Of a DNA stretch of 64,000 nt, positions 1 to 9,098 are shown in pieces. How positions within the stretch are numbered: position 1 is the first letter of the stretch; each line of letters opens with the position of its first letter. Origin of the DNA: Bacteroidota bacterium (GTDB lineage Bacteria > Bacteroidota > Bacteroidia > Flavobacteriales > Flavobacteriaceae); NCBI GenBank assembly GCA_018829465.1, contig JAHJTN010000017.1, positions 124,001-188,000 of the forward strand. The letters are read 5' to 3'. The translations under genes and the position numbers were made by a program. The notes below the pieces were generated by a model. It had not been told where the DNA came from, made no database searches, and was given only the letters and a program-made list of their open reading frames with translations.

Positions 1-388
1 TCATTTCATCTATAGCGGTTTCTTCACCATAATATGTCAACACGCCTTGTTGCGATCCTGTTTTAAAGCGCATGAGTTCATTAAATTTGTCACCTTGTAG
101 AATTTTGGTGATGGTTTCTTTTTCTTGTGCATACATGGCTTCGCCTGATTTTTGAACTTGTAGCGCCAATACATTGATTTTTTTAATAGATTTCAACGCC
201 GCTTTTTGATTTTCATCTAAACTGATGGAATCAAACTGAAACAGACTTACAGGCAAATCAACATTGATAAATTGCTGTGCATCTCTCTTGGCCACCAAAT
301 ACTCTTGTAGCGTTGGCTCACTGTTACAAGCGGTCAAAACCGATACAGCTAATATGAACAAGGTAACTTTTGTGATTAAAATTCTCAT
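1..388 (-). CDS. DUF4252-type lipoprotein (3' end outside window)
   Basis: The gene runs off the left edge of the window, so only about 129 N-terminal codons are present. It starts at ATG 388 and opens with a lipoprotein signal peptide ending in the lipobox-like VLTAC, so the protein is probably anchored to a membrane in the cell envelope. The segment NELMRFKTGSQQGVLTYYGEE corresponds in place to the LMRVKENN...FYVKPG segment of the next gene upstream, which supports a second DUF4252 paralogue. It lies 33 nt downstream of that paralogue and is probably the last visible gene of the sigma/anti-sigma operon. Function unknown. Confidence 0.7.
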   Translation of the reverse strand, partial: MRILITKVTLFILAVSVLTACNSEPTLQEYLVAKRDAQQFINVDLPVSLFQFDSISLDENQKAALKSIKKINVLALQVQKSGEAMYAQEKETITKILQGDKFNELMRFKTGSQQGVLTYYGEETAIDEM

Positions 389-421
389 ATCTCAATTTTT
401 TATGATTAATAAACTAATGAT

Positions 422-958
422 TTAGTTTTTCTTTTTCCCGATTTGATCGCCACCGGGTATGTTCATTTTTTCGGTCAGGGCAGATATTTTGTTTAAGTCT
501 ATCAAACCTGTAATGCTCAAAATAATCGTTTCTGTTGAATCCGGACTTTGCTCGTTGCGCGTGTTAACAAACATCAGCAGTTCGTTGACCATGTTCTCTG
601 TTTTTCCGGGTTTCACATAAAACTTGATGTTGCTGTTGTTTTCCTTGACACGCATTAACTCGTCTAACTTATTATTTTTCAAGTATGTGTTAAAGGTGTT
701 TTCCATATCGAGGGCAACTTTTTTGTTGCTTGTAGAGAAAACCCTCAAATTATCGAGCGTTTGGATGAGCTCCATATATTGTTGCGCTTCGGGGTCGTCT
801 GCCACGGCACCTTTAAAGGAACTCAGCATTTTAAACAAATTTTTGTTCATAATGACCACTTTGACATCTTCTGTGTTTTCAAATTTATCAAAGGCGGATT
901 GCGCATAGGTTGCGGTCGTCAATATGACAAGGGACAGGGTAATGAGGATCTTTTTCAT
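422..958 (-). CDS. DUF4252 domain-containing exported protein
   Basis: 178 aa with a Sec signal peptide (MKKILITLSLVILTTATYAQ) and then a single DUF4252-like domain; FDKFENTEDVKVVIMNK and the LDELMRVKEN segment are characteristic. It probably sits in the periplasm, and no catalytic motif is visible. It follows the anti-sigma gene by 20 nt, and a second DUF4252 lipoprotein follows it. Such proteins commonly accompany ECF sigma/anti-sigma pairs in Flavobacteriaceae. A role in signal sensing or as output of the sigma factor is inference only. Confidence 0.8.
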   Translation of the reverse strand: MKKILITLSLVILTTATYAQSAFDKFENTEDVKVVIMNKNLFKMLSSFKGAVADDPEAQQYMELIQTLDNLRVFSTSNKKVALDMENTFNTYLKNNKLDELMRVKENNSNIKFYVKPGKTENMVNELLMFVNTRNEQSPDSTETIILSITGLIDLNKISALTEKMNIPGGDQIGKKKN

Positions 959-978
959 CTTGTATAAATATTAAATTG

Positions 979-1395
979 TTAATCAAAAATTTCAGAAATT
1001 GTTTTGTCAAAAGTTTTTAGGTGACTGATTTCTTGGGCTCCGGAATTGAAGTTTATCGAAACCATTTCCAGTGCATTTTTGGTTTGTTCGTACAACAAAG
1101 CGGCCTCTTTTTGTCTGCTATTTTGCTGTTGCCAAATACCCGCAGAAACTACTATGGCCAAAGATGCTGCGATACTCAGCCATTTTCGCAAAGGCTTTTG
1201 CTTTACTGTAGGCTTCCATGTAGGCGATTTGGACGTTTTCTGTACATTAAAATGCGCAAATAAAGGTTGGTATGGCAAGTGTTCGTCTGCAATGTGGGCT
1301 TGTGAAAAATACATTTTCAATTGTGCTTCTTCCGCTGTTGTGGTTTCTGCTTCAAAGTATTTTTCGAGCAATTTGTTAATTTTAGTTGACTCCAT
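979..1395 (-). CDS. membrane anti-sigma factor-like protein
   Basis: 138 aa. An N-terminal cytoplasmic region of about 90 residues (KINKLLEKYFEAETTTAEEAQLKMYF) resembles the sigma-binding part of short Bacteroidota anti-sigma proteins. One transmembrane helix follows (LSIAASLAIVVSAGIWQ), then a short periplasmic tail. No zinc-binding HxxxCxxC motif is seen. Its start overlaps the end of the sigma-factor gene by 14 nt, which implies translational coupling and a partner role. Releasing the sigma factor on an envelope signal is the expected job, inferred from position and topology. Confidence 0.75.
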   Translation of the reverse strand: MESTKINKLLEKYFEAETTTAEEAQLKMYFSQAHIADEHLPYQPLFAHFNVQKTSKSPTWKPTVKQKPLRKWLSIAASLAIVVSAGIWQQQNSRQKEAALLYEQTKNALEMVSINFNSGAQEISHLKTFDKTISEIFD

Positions 1396-1891
1396 AGCTG
1401 TGTCTTTTTATGAGTTGATCTCTCAGTGTTTTTCGGGCTCTGCTCAAGGCTACCCGTATAGCGGTTTCATTCATATCTAGCATTTCTGACATTTCTTCAA
1501 ATTCGTAACCTTCAACATCGCGTAGCTGTACAATCATGCGTTGCTGGGTTGGCAACAAATTCATCAGGCGTTCTACATAGCTCACAGCATCTTTTGTTTC
1601 CAACTGTTTTTCGAGCGAAGCAGCCGGCGCACTGAAATTTACATGAACCAACGACAAATTTCCTGCTTGCTTCGATTTTAGCCTGTCTAAGCAATGGTTT
1701 TTGGTAATGGTCATTGCAAATGCTTCCAAGTTGTCATAGTTTTTCAAGTCATTTTTCTTGTTCCAAAGTTTTACCCAAACCTCCTGTGAAGCATCTTGGG
1801 CTTCTTCCGTTGAAACCAGTAAGCGTTTGGCGAGCCTAAACACCTTGTCTTGAAAAGGTTTTATCAGGTTTGAAAATTCGTTTGGCTTCAT
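1382..1891 (-). CDS. RNA polymerase sigma-70 factor, ECF subfamily
   Basis: About 169 aa from ATG 1891; a second ATG at 1903 would add four residues, but homologues usually begin near MKPNEF. Region 2 shows DKVFRLAKRLLVSTEEAQDASQEVWVKLW and region 4 shows LPTQQRMIVQLRDVEGYEFEEMSEML followed by the helix-turn-helix AIRVALSRARKTLR. It directs core RNA polymerase to a small regulon and is expected to be held by the overlapping anti-sigma product. A candidate ECF-type promoter (TGTAAC-N16-CGTC) lies just upstream, suggesting autoregulation. Confidence 0.92.
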   Translation of the reverse strand: MKPNEFSNLIKPFQDKVFRLAKRLLVSTEEAQDASQEVWVKLWNKKNDLKNYDNLEAFAMTITKNHCLDRLKSKQAGNLSLVHVNFSAPAASLEKQLETKDAVSYVERLMNLLPTQQRMIVQLRDVEGYEFEEMSEMLDMNETAIRVALSRARKTLRDQLIKRHSYGVN

Positions 1892-1928
1892 TACAAGTTC
1901 CATGTTTGGTGGTCATTTGTTTCCTATC

Positions 1929-1954
1929 GACGAGTGTGATGAAATTTTGTTACA
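1929..1954 (-). promoter_or_regulatory. candidate ECF-sigma promoter of the sigma/anti-sigma operon
   Basis: On the minus strand TGTAAC (1954-1949) and CGTC (1932-1929) are 16 nt apart, resembling the AAC...CGTC layout of ECF-dependent promoters. It lies about 38 nt upstream of the preferred sigma start. Recognition by the operon's own sigma factor is inferred. Confidence 0.5.
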
Positions 1955-1959
1955 AGATA

Positions 1960-1991
1960 TTGTAAATTTCAAAGTTTACGTCTTACTTTTA
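1960..1991 (+). promoter_or_regulatory. candidate housekeeping promoter for the S41 peptidase
   Basis: TTG at 1960-1962 and TACTTTTA at 1984-1991 are separated by 21 nt, close to the Bacteroidota TTG / TAnnTTTG pattern. The gene starts at 2061. It lies back to back with the candidate ECF promoter on the other strand. Confidence 0.4.
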
Positions 1992-2060
1992 TAGGGTTTT
2001 ACAGTTGATCGCTGTTATAATAAAAATTAAGTCTAAGAGTTATATAAAAAACATTTTGCC

Positions 2061-3560
2061 ATGAATAAGAAAACGCTGCTCCTCTCCTATTTTTTACTGC
2101 TTTTTATATGTATGGGTTGTTCGGGTGACGACCAGGATGATATTGATGCGCCGTTGCCAGTAGAGAATATTGTGACTCAAATCAATGATTTTGTTTGGAA
2201 GGGATTGAATCTTTTTTACCTGTATCAGGCCGAAGTGCCCAATCTTTCCGATACCCGGTTTGCCACACAAACAGAACTGAATACCTTTTTATCGGGTTTT
2301 AATTCGCCTGATGCATTGTTTGAAAGTCTTTTGTACAGACGAAACGATGTGGATAGGTTTAGCGTCATTGTAGAAGATTTTATTGCGTTGGAGCAGTCTT
2401 TTCAAGGTATTTCTAAAACTAACGGCATGGATTTCAGGTTGACTTTTCTGCCCGGTAGCCAAACCAACCTAGTCGGTTTTGTGCGTTTTGTATTACCCGG
2501 TTCTGATGCAGCAAGCAAAGGCATACAGCGCGGTGATTTTTTTCTGACGGTCAACGGCACCCAACTCACGGTTGATAATTTTTCTGAACTTTTGTTTGGC
2601 AGTGGCGATACCATCAGCTTGGGAATGGCAGATTTTGTGGATGGAAACCCGCCTTCTTTTCAATCGAACGGAACAAATGTTTCTTTGACGGCAACGGTCT
2701 TTACCGAAAATCCTATTTTTATAAATAAGATCTTTAACATAGGTGGTCAAAAAATTGGATACCTCATGTACAATGGTTTTGTTAGCAATTTTGATATCCA
2801 ATTAAACGATGTATTTGGTCAATTTAAAAATGAAGGCGTTACAGATTTGGTTTTAGACCTTCGCTACAATCCGGGCGGTGCCGTTACTTCGGCAACGCGT
2901 TTGGCAAGTATGATTACCGGACAATTTGCCGGACAAGTTTTTAGCAGACAGATTTGGAATGATAAAATACAACAAGCCTTTTTGGAAGATGACCCAAGCT
3001 TGTTGGAAGACAAATTTGTGAGTTCTTTTAACGGCAACAATGTCAACAGCCTCAACCTGAGCCGTGTGTACGTTATTACCACTTCTTCAACAGCATCTGC
3101 AAGTGAACTCGTAATCAATTCTTTGAATCCTTATATAGATGTCATTCAAATAGGTACAAATACCACGGGTAAGTTTCAAGGGTCTATCACTTTGTACGAT
3201 TCGGATGATTTTGGCCGACAAGGCGCAAATCCCAATCACAATTATGCCATGCAGCCTTTGGTGGTTACCTTGGCCAACCGTGATGGTGTGGGTGAATTTT
3301 TTAACGGACTGACGCCCGATATACAGCAACAAGAGTTCATCAATGAATTGGGTGTGTTAGGTGAAACAAACGAGCCTTTACTCAATATTGCCTTGAACCA
3401 AATTACAGGGGCTTCGCTACCCGGCAGGGCTAATGTTTTTGGGAATCAAAAGCCTTACAATTGGGAACTCTTTAAAGAATCTAACGATTTTGCGCCTTTG
3501 GGCAAAGAAATGTATTTAGACAGAGACCGCATTCCGTTGAAAAAGTTGAAATTTGAATAA
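2061..3560 (+). CDS. S41 family C-terminal-processing-type peptidase, lipoprotein
   Basis: 499 aa. A lipoprotein signal ends at FICMGC, so the enzyme is probably anchored in the envelope. A PDZ-like domain (about residues 120-210, LVGFVRFVLPGSDAASKGIQRGDFFLTVNG) precedes the S41 protease core. Within the core, VTDLVLDLRYNPGG and STASASELVINSL carry the probable catalytic Ser (about residue 350), and NTTGKFQGS carries the catalytic Lys (about residue 371), giving a Ser-Lys dyad. It is divergent from the ECF operon and may respond to the same envelope conditions. The substrate is not known. Confidence 0.88.
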   Translation: MNKKTLLLSYFLLLFICMGCSGDDQDDIDAPLPVENIVTQINDFVWKGLNLFYLYQAEVPNLSDTRFATQTELNTFLSGFNSPDALFESLLYRRNDVDRFSVIVEDFIALEQSFQGISKTNGMDFRLTFLPGSQTNLVGFVRFVLPGSDAASKGIQRGDFFLTVNGTQLTVDNFSELLFGSGDTISLGMADFVDGNPPSFQSNGTNVSLTATVFTENPIFINKIFNIGGQKIGYLMYNGFVSNFDIQLNDVFGQFKNEGVTDLVLDLRYNPGGAVTSATRLASMITGQFAGQVFSRQIWNDKIQQAFLEDDPSLLEDKFVSSFNGNNVNSLNLSRVYVITTSSTASASELVINSLNPYIDVIQIGTNTTGKFQGSITLYDSDDFGRQGANPNHNYAMQPLVVTLANRDGVGEFFNGLTPDIQQQEFINELGVLGETNEPLLNIALNQITGASLPGRANVFGNQKPYNWELFKESNDFAPLGKEMYLDRDRIPLKKLKFE

Positions 3561-3604
3561 AAATCTCATCAATTTCAGTGGATTATACGGCGCTTTGATC
3601 AAAA

Positions 3605-4801
3605 TTATTTTCGAATCTGTCCTGTTCCAAAAACGTAATATTTGTTTGTTACCAATTGTTTCAGTCCGAGTGGTCCTCTGTGGTGAAGTTTGTCTGTACT
3701 GATGGCCAACTCGGCACCGACGCCAAACTGACCACCATCAGTAAACCTAGTAGAAGCATTGTGATAGACTGCAGCACCGTCAATTTGTTCCATAAAGGTT
3801 TTTGCGGCCGGCTCAGCATTTGTCATGATACAAGCCGAGTGTCCTCCTGAATATTGATTGATTTTTTCTATGGCTTCATCCAAACTGTCAACTGCGCCCA
3901 CACAGGCTTTCATCGCTAAAAATTCTTCGTGCCAAACAGCTTCACTTTCAATGGGCAATACGTTGGTAATTGACTGAATATCAGTACTACTCATAACAGA
4001 TACATTGTTTTCTTTCAGCAACTGTACCAAAAATTTAACTTTCGCTTCAAAATGGGGAATGTTTTTGTTTATCAATATTTTATCTAAGGCATTGCAGGCG
4101 GATATTTTTTGTGTTTTAGCATTGACAATTACTTGTTTTGTCATGTCCCAATCCGCATCCGGATGTACGTACAAAAAATTGTTCCCGCGGCCACTGACAA
4201 GCACTGCACATTGGGCGTGTTCTTTTACGAAAGCAATGAGTTTTTCTCCGCCTCTCGGCACAATTAAATCTAACTTTTGAGTCGGATTTTTCAGAAATTC
4301 TTGTGTTTGTTGTCGGTTGAGTTGCAGATAGCTGATCCAATCTTTGTCGAGATGGTTTGCTTGCAGCGCTTGGTGCCAACAGTCAACCAAAGCCAAGTTG
4401 CTGTGGTGGGCTTCTTTACCGCCTTTGAGCAAAATCTTACTGTTGGCCTTGAAGGCTAAGACTGCGGCTTCTATGGTTACGTCAGGCCTCGATTCGTAGA
4501 TGATCATAATTCTGCCAAACGGCGCGGTTTTGTTGAGAATTTTTAAACCGTTGTCGAGTGTTCGTTCCGAAATCAGGCGGCCCACAGGGTCTTCTTGGGC
4601 TTTTACTTCTTTCAGTGCTTGAATCATCCCGTCAATTTTGTGATTGTCCATTACCAATCGATCGTACAAAGCACGGTCATCTGAGGCAAATGCATCTAAA
4701 TCTTTTTGGTTGGCAGCTAACAATTGCTTTCGGTTTTGATCTAAAAGCGAAAGCATATCCGTCAACACCTTATTTTTTATATCTGTTTCTAAAAGTATCA
4801 T
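3605..4801 (-). CDS. proA: glutamate-5-semialdehyde dehydrogenase (gamma-glutamyl phosphate reductase)
   Basis: 398 aa cytoplasmic enzyme that reduces gamma-glutamyl phosphate to glutamate-5-semialdehyde with NADPH, the second step of proline synthesis. It is an aldehyde-dehydrogenase-fold protein; the catalytic Cys lies in SACNALDKILI (about residue 235), and IMIIYESRPDVTIEAA and the C-terminal FTDGGQFGVGAE are typical of ProA. Length is near the usual ~415 aa. It is the last gene of proC-proB-proA, beginning 5 nt after proB. It converges on the S41 gene with 44 nt between and no clear terminator. Confidence 0.95.
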   Translation of the reverse strand: MILLETDIKNKVLTDMLSLLDQNRKQLLAANQKDLDAFASDDRALYDRLVMDNHKIDGMIQALKEVKAQEDPVGRLISERTLDNGLKILNKTAPFGRIMIIYESRPDVTIEAAVLAFKANSKILLKGGKEAHHSNLALVDCWHQALQANHLDKDWISYLQLNRQQTQEFLKNPTQKLDLIVPRGGEKLIAFVKEHAQCAVLVSGRGNNFLYVHPDADWDMTKQVIVNAKTQKISACNALDKILINKNIPHFEAKVKFLVQLLKENNVSVMSSTDIQSITNVLPIESEAVWHEEFLAMKACVGAVDSLDEAIEKINQYSGGHSACIMTNAEPAAKTFMEQIDGAAVYHNASTRFTDGGQFGVGAELAISTDKLHHRGPLGLKQLVTNKYYVFGTGQIRK

Positions 4802-4806
4802 TTTGA

Positions 4807-5580
4807 TTATTTTATAAATTTAGTACCTACTTCTTTTCCGTCTAAAATATCAAGTATAACATTTTCTTTTTTTCCGTTTGCAATATACGTGACTATGCCT
4901 TTTGAAGCAGCGTTTTTGGCAATTTTCAATTTTGATTTCATGCCACCTCTACCCTGTCCTTCTTCTTTATTGCTTTGTTTGACATATTTTTCCACTTTTT
5001 CGTCAGATTTGACCAACCTGATCAGATTGGCGTTTTCATCATCCGGATGGCCGTCAAAAAGACCGTCAATATCGGTCAGAATGATCAATGTATCTGCATG
5101 TATCAATTCGGCAACTAAGGCTGCGAGTTCGTCATTGTCTGAAAACATTGACATGGTGAGTGAAACAGTATCGTCTTCGTTGGCGATGGGGATAATGCCT
5201 TCCGAAATTAGTCCTTCGTAGCAGTTAATCATATTTTTGCGGTGATTGCCGGGGCTAAAATCGCGTTTGGTTGCCAATACTTGTGCACAACGAAGACCCC
5301 ATTCGTGGAACAGTGTGTAATAGTGGCGCATCATGCGGGGCTGTCCTACGGAAGAATATATTTGCCTTCTGATGGATGGTTCTTGAATACCGCATTCGCC
5401 CAAAATTTCTTTACCGGCAATTGCAGAACCGGAAGAAACCATCACCGGCATGATGTCGTTTTCGTATAAGAATGCAATTTGTCTGACTAAATTCTTCAAA
5501 ACCGGTCCCATGATTCGGTTGTCTCGGTTTGTCATCACGTTGGTGCCTATTTTTACGACAACCCTTCTTTTATCTTTCAT
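4807..5580 (-). CDS. proB: glutamate 5-kinase (short form without PUA domain)
   Basis: 257 aa amino-acid-kinase-fold enzyme that phosphorylates L-glutamate with ATP, the first and normally feedback-inhibited step of proline synthesis. N-terminal RVVVKIGTNVMT and VMVSSGSAIAGKE form the phosphate-binding region; ANEDDTVS and DNDELAALVAELIHAD give the glutamate-site residues. The protein ends where the kinase domain ends. The C-terminal PUA domain of the ~367 aa E. coli enzyme is absent. It is the middle gene of the operon: 19 nt after proC, 5 nt before proA. Confidence 0.93.
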   Translation of the reverse strand: MKDKRRVVVKIGTNVMTNRDNRIMGPVLKNLVRQIAFLYENDIMPVMVSSGSAIAGKEILGECGIQEPSIRRQIYSSVGQPRMMRHYYTLFHEWGLRCAQVLATKRDFSPGNHRKNMINCYEGLISEGIIPIANEDDTVSLTMSMFSDNDELAALVAELIHADTLIILTDIDGLFDGHPDDENANLIRLVKSDEKVEKYVKQSNKEEGQGRGGMKSKLKIAKNAASKGIVTYIANGKKENVILDILDGKEVGTKFIK

Positions 5581-5599
5581 TTTTTTTATTTAACTGTAA

Positions 5600-6409
5600 T
5601 TATCCGTTTTCTTTTCCCATTTCTACTGCTCGGTCAAAGGCCGCAAATGCCGCTTCTTTAATCAATTCCTTCACGTTGTTATCTTCCATAGAATCTAAAG
5701 CAGCGCGCGTGGTACCTCCTTTTGATGCCACGCGGTTCATCCAGGTTTGCGGGCTTGAATCATCATCGTTAAACAAGGCCACGGCACCTTCAAAAGTTTG
5801 TGAAACCAAAACTTTGGAATCGTTTTCTGAAAATCCCATCTTTCTGGCTGCTTCCAACATAGACTGCATAAAGTAAAAAATGTAAGCGGGACCACTTCCT
5901 GATATTCCTGTTGATGCATCTATGTAATTTTCGCTGTTTACATGTATGGAAACACCTGTGGTGTCTAAAAGCGATCGTACGGTTATCAATTCTACCCTAC
6001 TGACGGCATCGGATTCTGTGTAGGAAGTGACTCCCTTCCCTACTTTTGCAGGTAGGTTTGGCATCGTTCGAATTATTTTTGGAACACCGAGCCAATTTTG
6101 TATTTGTTCTATGCGTACACCGGCCATCAGCGAAACTATAATTTGCTGGGGGTTGGTTAGTGCTTTCATTTCATTAAAAAGATCTTCGCAGTGAAAAGGT
6201 TTCACGCCAATAAAAACAATATCGGCCTTAGGTAGGCAGTTTTCAAGTTTGTCAAACACCTCAAAATTGGTATTTTTGGCAACTGCCTCGCGGGTTTCAT
6301 GCATGATGTCGTATATCATAATTTTTCGCTTGCCTATAATAGGAGCCTGTGACATCCCTTCGGCATAGGTAAGTCCCATATTGCCGGCGCCAATAACTAA
6401 AATTTTCAT
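5600..6409 (-). CDS. proC: pyrroline-5-carboxylate reductase
   Basis: 269 aa NAD(P)H-dependent enzyme making proline from 1-pyrroline-5-carboxylate. The Rossmann motif VIGAGNMG opens the protein, GVKPFHCEDL and SLMAGVRIEQIQNWL follow, and the signature GISGSGPAYIFYF with the C-terminal SKGGTTRAALDSME is visible. It is the first gene of proC-proB-proA, so the whole route from glutamate to proline is encoded in one transcript. About 340 nt separate it from the divergent small membrane-protein gene. Confidence 0.95.
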   Translation of the reverse strand: MKILVIGAGNMGLTYAEGMSQAPIIGKRKIMIYDIMHETREAVAKNTNFEVFDKLENCLPKADIVFIGVKPFHCEDLFNEMKALTNPQQIIVSLMAGVRIEQIQNWLGVPKIIRTMPNLPAKVGKGVTSYTESDAVSRVELITVRSLLDTTGVSIHVNSENYIDASTGISGSGPAYIFYFMQSMLEAARKMGFSENDSKVLVSQTFEGAVALFNDDDSSPQTWMNRVASKGGTTRAALDSMEDNNVKELIKEAAFAAFDRAVEMGKENG

Positions 6410-6748
6410 TTTTTTGATGTTTATAATTCAACATACGCTCCGCAAAGACCGTGCGGGTATCCAAACTTTGTGTTTTTTCGGATGATTCTTTGCGAAAGTT
6501 TATCTTGATAATGGCATTCGTAAATTTAAAACAACAGTTTTTTTATACAGCTTAAGTCGTTGAATAAAAAACATATAAGAAAGTTTCATCTCATTATTAA
6601 CAGCGTTGTTTTATATTTTATGCCATCTCTTTTCTTAATATTATGTTAATTGTCATATTGTCAGTAAAATTGCAATGGTTATTATACTTTAAACTTTTAA
6701 AAGCGCTTGTAAAGATAAACCTTACTTTTACGCTCAAATTTTTAAAAC
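6410..6748. other. intergenic region between proC and the PQ-loop-like gene
   Basis: 339 nt shared by two divergent genes. It presumably holds both promoters. On the proC strand the leader contains a CCGC-N9-GCGG inverted repeat (about 6447-6463). On the plus strand a TACTTTTA box (6723-6730) lies 18 nt before the next start, but no well-spaced TTG was found. No ORF or RNA gene is convincing. Confidence 0.4.
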
Positions 6749-6982
6749 ATGGATACATTTTTAGGCGTTACTTTGACAGAATGGGTTGGATATGCTGCAT
6801 CTGCAGGTGTGTTGCTTTCTTTTTTGATGAAAGAAATGCGCACACTACGTATCGTAAATACTGTCGGCTGCTTTCTTTTTATCATTTACGGTGTTTTACT
6901 CAATTCTATCCCTGTTATTGCCACCAACACCATTATTGTAGGAATCAATATCTATTACCTCTTTGTCAAAAAAATTAAATAA
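6749..6982 (+). CDS. small PQ-loop/YgjV-like inner-membrane protein
   Basis: 77 aa with two to three transmembrane segments: WVGYAASAGVLLSFLM, IVNTVGCFLFIIYGVLL and VIATNTIIVGINIYYLF. The repeated hydrophobic pattern resembles small half-transporter proteins (SWEET/YgjV-like) conserved in Flavobacteria, which are sometimes wrongly labelled as uroporphyrinogen decarboxylase. It would have to oligomerise to form a pore; no substrate can be assigned. The ATG at 6749 gives the natural EWVGYAAS N-terminus. It lies 65 nt upstream of the surface-glycan block. Confidence 0.65.
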   Translation: MDTFLGVTLTEWVGYAASAGVLLSFLMKEMRTLRIVNTVGCFLFIIYGVLLNSIPVIATNTIIVGINIYYLFVKKIK

Positions 6983-7047
6983 GGGTTTTGGATAGTGTTT
7001 GGTGAAAAAAGGAAAATGCGTTACTTTCACACATAAAACCACACCAC

Positions 7048-7995
7048 TTGTCCACCTTTCACATTCAGCCATACAGAGATGCATACCAAGAAGAATGGGA
7101 TGCTTTTCTGATGCATTCACCCTGTGAAGTTTTCTTTTTCTCACGTCGTTTTCTCGCCTATCACAAAGAACGGTTTCGCGACGCTTCGCTTATGTGTTAT
7201 AAAAACGATAAACTCTTTGCGCTGCTGCCCGGACACATCGCGCAAGAAACGTATTGTTCGCACCGAGGACTGACTTTTGGCGGGTGGATTCCGCATGCCA
7301 AAAACGCTATAGAGGATTGGATTGAAATCTACAAGCAGCTCGAAGATTATCTTAAAAATATAGGGCTCAAATTTTTAGAAATCAAAATGCTCCCGGCTAT
7401 TTATACAAGACTTCACCACAGTGGTTTCTCTTACTTGCTATTTCAAAAAAAAGCTATTTTGATGCGCCGCGATTTGAATTACGTAATTTCGCTTCAGCAA
7501 AAAATTGCTTTTAATAAATCGAAAACACTCATAGCAAACAAACAATTGCCGGATGCATTTACCATTGAGCAAACGCATGATTTTAGCACCTATTGGCACA
7601 GTATTTTAGAACCCGAACTTCAAAAAAAATACGAAGCCAAGCCGGTACATTCTTTTGATGAAATTGATTTTTTGCGACGGGAATTTCCACAAAACATCCA
7701 ATTGTATCAAATAAAACATCGCGGCGATTTGATAGGCGGAATCGTCCTTTTTATACACCAAACGGTTGTTAAATCTCAGTATGTGGCTGTAAATGCGCTT
7801 GGCAGGAAGCTGCGCGCATCCGATTATTTGTATATTTTTCTCATAAAAAAATTTCAGGCATCCGGTTTTTTGTATTTTGATTTGGGACATGCAAATGTTG
7901 ATGAAGGCTACGGCATACAAACTACTTTAGCAAAATACAAAGAGGAGCTCGGCGCACGGCCGATAGATGCAGATCGTTATCTCTTAAAGTTATGA
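7048..7995 (+). CDS. FemAB/GNAT-like N-acyltransferase
   Basis: 315 aa soluble protein. The N-terminal [29 protein letters not shown] and the C-terminal [19 protein letters not shown]...FDLGHAN layout resemble duplicated GNAT (FemAB/BioF2-like) acyltransferases found with sugar aminotransferases. It probably acylates an amino group, perhaps that made by the next enzyme. The start is TTG at 7048: the first in-frame ATG would remove about 20 residues of the conserved N-terminus. It overlaps the aminotransferase gene by 4 nt. Chemistry inferred from family and context. Confidence 0.7.
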   Translation: MSTFHIQPYRDAYQEEWDAFLMHSPCEVFFFSRRFLAYHKERFRDASLMCYKNDKLFALLPGHIAQETYCSHRGLTFGGWIPHAKNAIEDWIEIYKQLEDYLKNIGLKFLEIKMLPAIYTRLHHSGFSYLLFQKKAILMRRDLNYVISLQQKIAFNKSKTLIANKQLPDAFTIEQTHDFSTYWHSILEPELQKKYEAKPVHSFDEIDFLRREFPQNIQLYQIKHRGDLIGGIVLFIHQTVVKSQYVAVNALGRKLRASDYLYIFLIKKFQASGFLYFDLGHANVDEGYGIQTTLAKYKEELGARPIDADRYLLKL

Positions 7996-9098
7996 CACAG
8001 CCTTTTTTAAACTTACAACAGCTAAATGCACGCTTTGAAAAATCCTTTTTAGAAGCGCAAAAAAAAGTACTCACAGAAGATTTTCTCATCAAAGGAAAAG
8101 CAGTATCCGATTTTGAAACCGCATTTGCGGCCTACTGTGGCACACGCTTTTGTGTAGGCACCGGAAACGGACTCGATGCCTTAATCCTTATCCTGAAAGC
8201 TTACATTGCACTGGGAAAACTAAAAAAAGGCAGTGAAGTTATCGTGCCGGCCAATACCTACATTGCCACGATTCTCGCTATAAAACACGCCGGATTGCAT
8301 CCGATTTTGACAGATGCCGACCCCGATGATTTTAATATTGACTTAGTCGATTTACAAAAAAAGATTTCCCCAAAAACCAGGGCTATATTGGTTGTTCATC
8401 TCTATGGGCAGCTCGCCAAAATGGACGAAATCAAACAAATTGCAAAAAAACATGCCTTACTACTCATAGAAGATGCCGCACAGGCCCACGGTGCTACTGA
8501 TTTGTTCGGTAAAAAAGCCGGAAATTTGTCGGATGCCGCAGCTTTTAGTTTTTATCCAACCAAAAATTTGGGTGCTTTGGGCGATGCCGGAGCCGTCACC
8601 ACTAACGATGCGGATTTGGCCAATTTGATAGCCCAACTCGGTAACTACGGTCGCACGCATAAATACGAAAATGCGTATCTCGGTCACAATTCCAGGTTGG
8701 ACAGCCTACAGGCCGCATTTTTATCTATCAAACTGGTGCATCTCGATGCTGACAACGCTTTGCGAACTGCAAACGCTAAAAGATATTTACGCGAAATATC
8801 CAACCCGATTATCGATTTACCAAAGGTACATCTGTTTGCTGCACACGTGTTTCACCAATTTGTAGTGCGGTGTGTACGCAGAGATGATTTAAAAAATTAT
8901 TTGCAGGCACACGGCGTCGAAACAGACATCCACTACCCTATTCCGCCGCACCGTCAAAAAGCATTGCGAACTTTGCACAAACACGCTTTTCCTGTTACGG
9001 AACGCTTACACCAAACCGTATTGAGTTTGCCTGTTTACCCTACTTTAGATGACGATGCTTTGACCCGCATCATTAGCCTTTTAAACAACTATGCCTGA
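7992..9098 (+). CDS. DegT/DnrJ/EryC1/StrS sugar-nucleotide aminotransferase
   Basis: 368 aa PLP enzyme of the family that converts 3- or 4-keto dTDP/UDP sugars to amino sugars. Visible motifs are [15 protein letters not shown], the [12 protein letters not shown] segment, [11 protein letters not shown] (PLP Asp) and [16 protein letters not shown], which carries the Schiff-base Lys. It resembles the FdtB/QdtB type, which works on dTDP-3-keto-6-deoxyhexoses, but the exact sugar is not certain. ATG overlaps the acyltransferase stop and the gene end overlaps the flippase start by 8 nt, so the three are translationally coupled. Confidence 0.88.
   Translation: MTQPFLNLQQLNARFEKSFLEAQKKVLTEDFLIKGKAVSDFETAFAAYCGTRFCVGTGNGLDALILILKAYIALGKLKKGSEVIVPANTYIATILAIKHAGLHPILTDADPDDFNIDLVDLQKKISPKTRAILVVHLYGQLAKMDEIKQIAKKHALLLIEDAAQAHGATDLFGKKAGNLSDAAAFSFYPTKNLGALGDAGAVTTNDADLANLIAQLGNYGRTHKYENAYLGHNSRLDSLQAAFLSIKLVHLDADNALRTANAKRYLREISNPIIDLPKVHLFAAHVFHQFVVRCVRRDDLKNYLQAHGVETDIHYPIPPHRQKALRTLHKHAFPVTERLHQTVLSLPVYPTLDDDALTRIISLLNNYA

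Noticed and set aside
2402-2614. Minus-strand open frames inside the S41 peptidase gene (also 2493-2801, 2864-3118, 3087-3332)
   Set aside because: They lie wholly inside a well-supported gene on the other strand and show no recognisable domains.
6643-6978. 111-codon plus-strand frame overlapping the small PQ-loop-like gene
   Set aside because: The 77-codon frame from 6749 gives clean transmembrane helices and a conserved N-terminus; the longer frame is Cys/Arg-rich shadow sequence.
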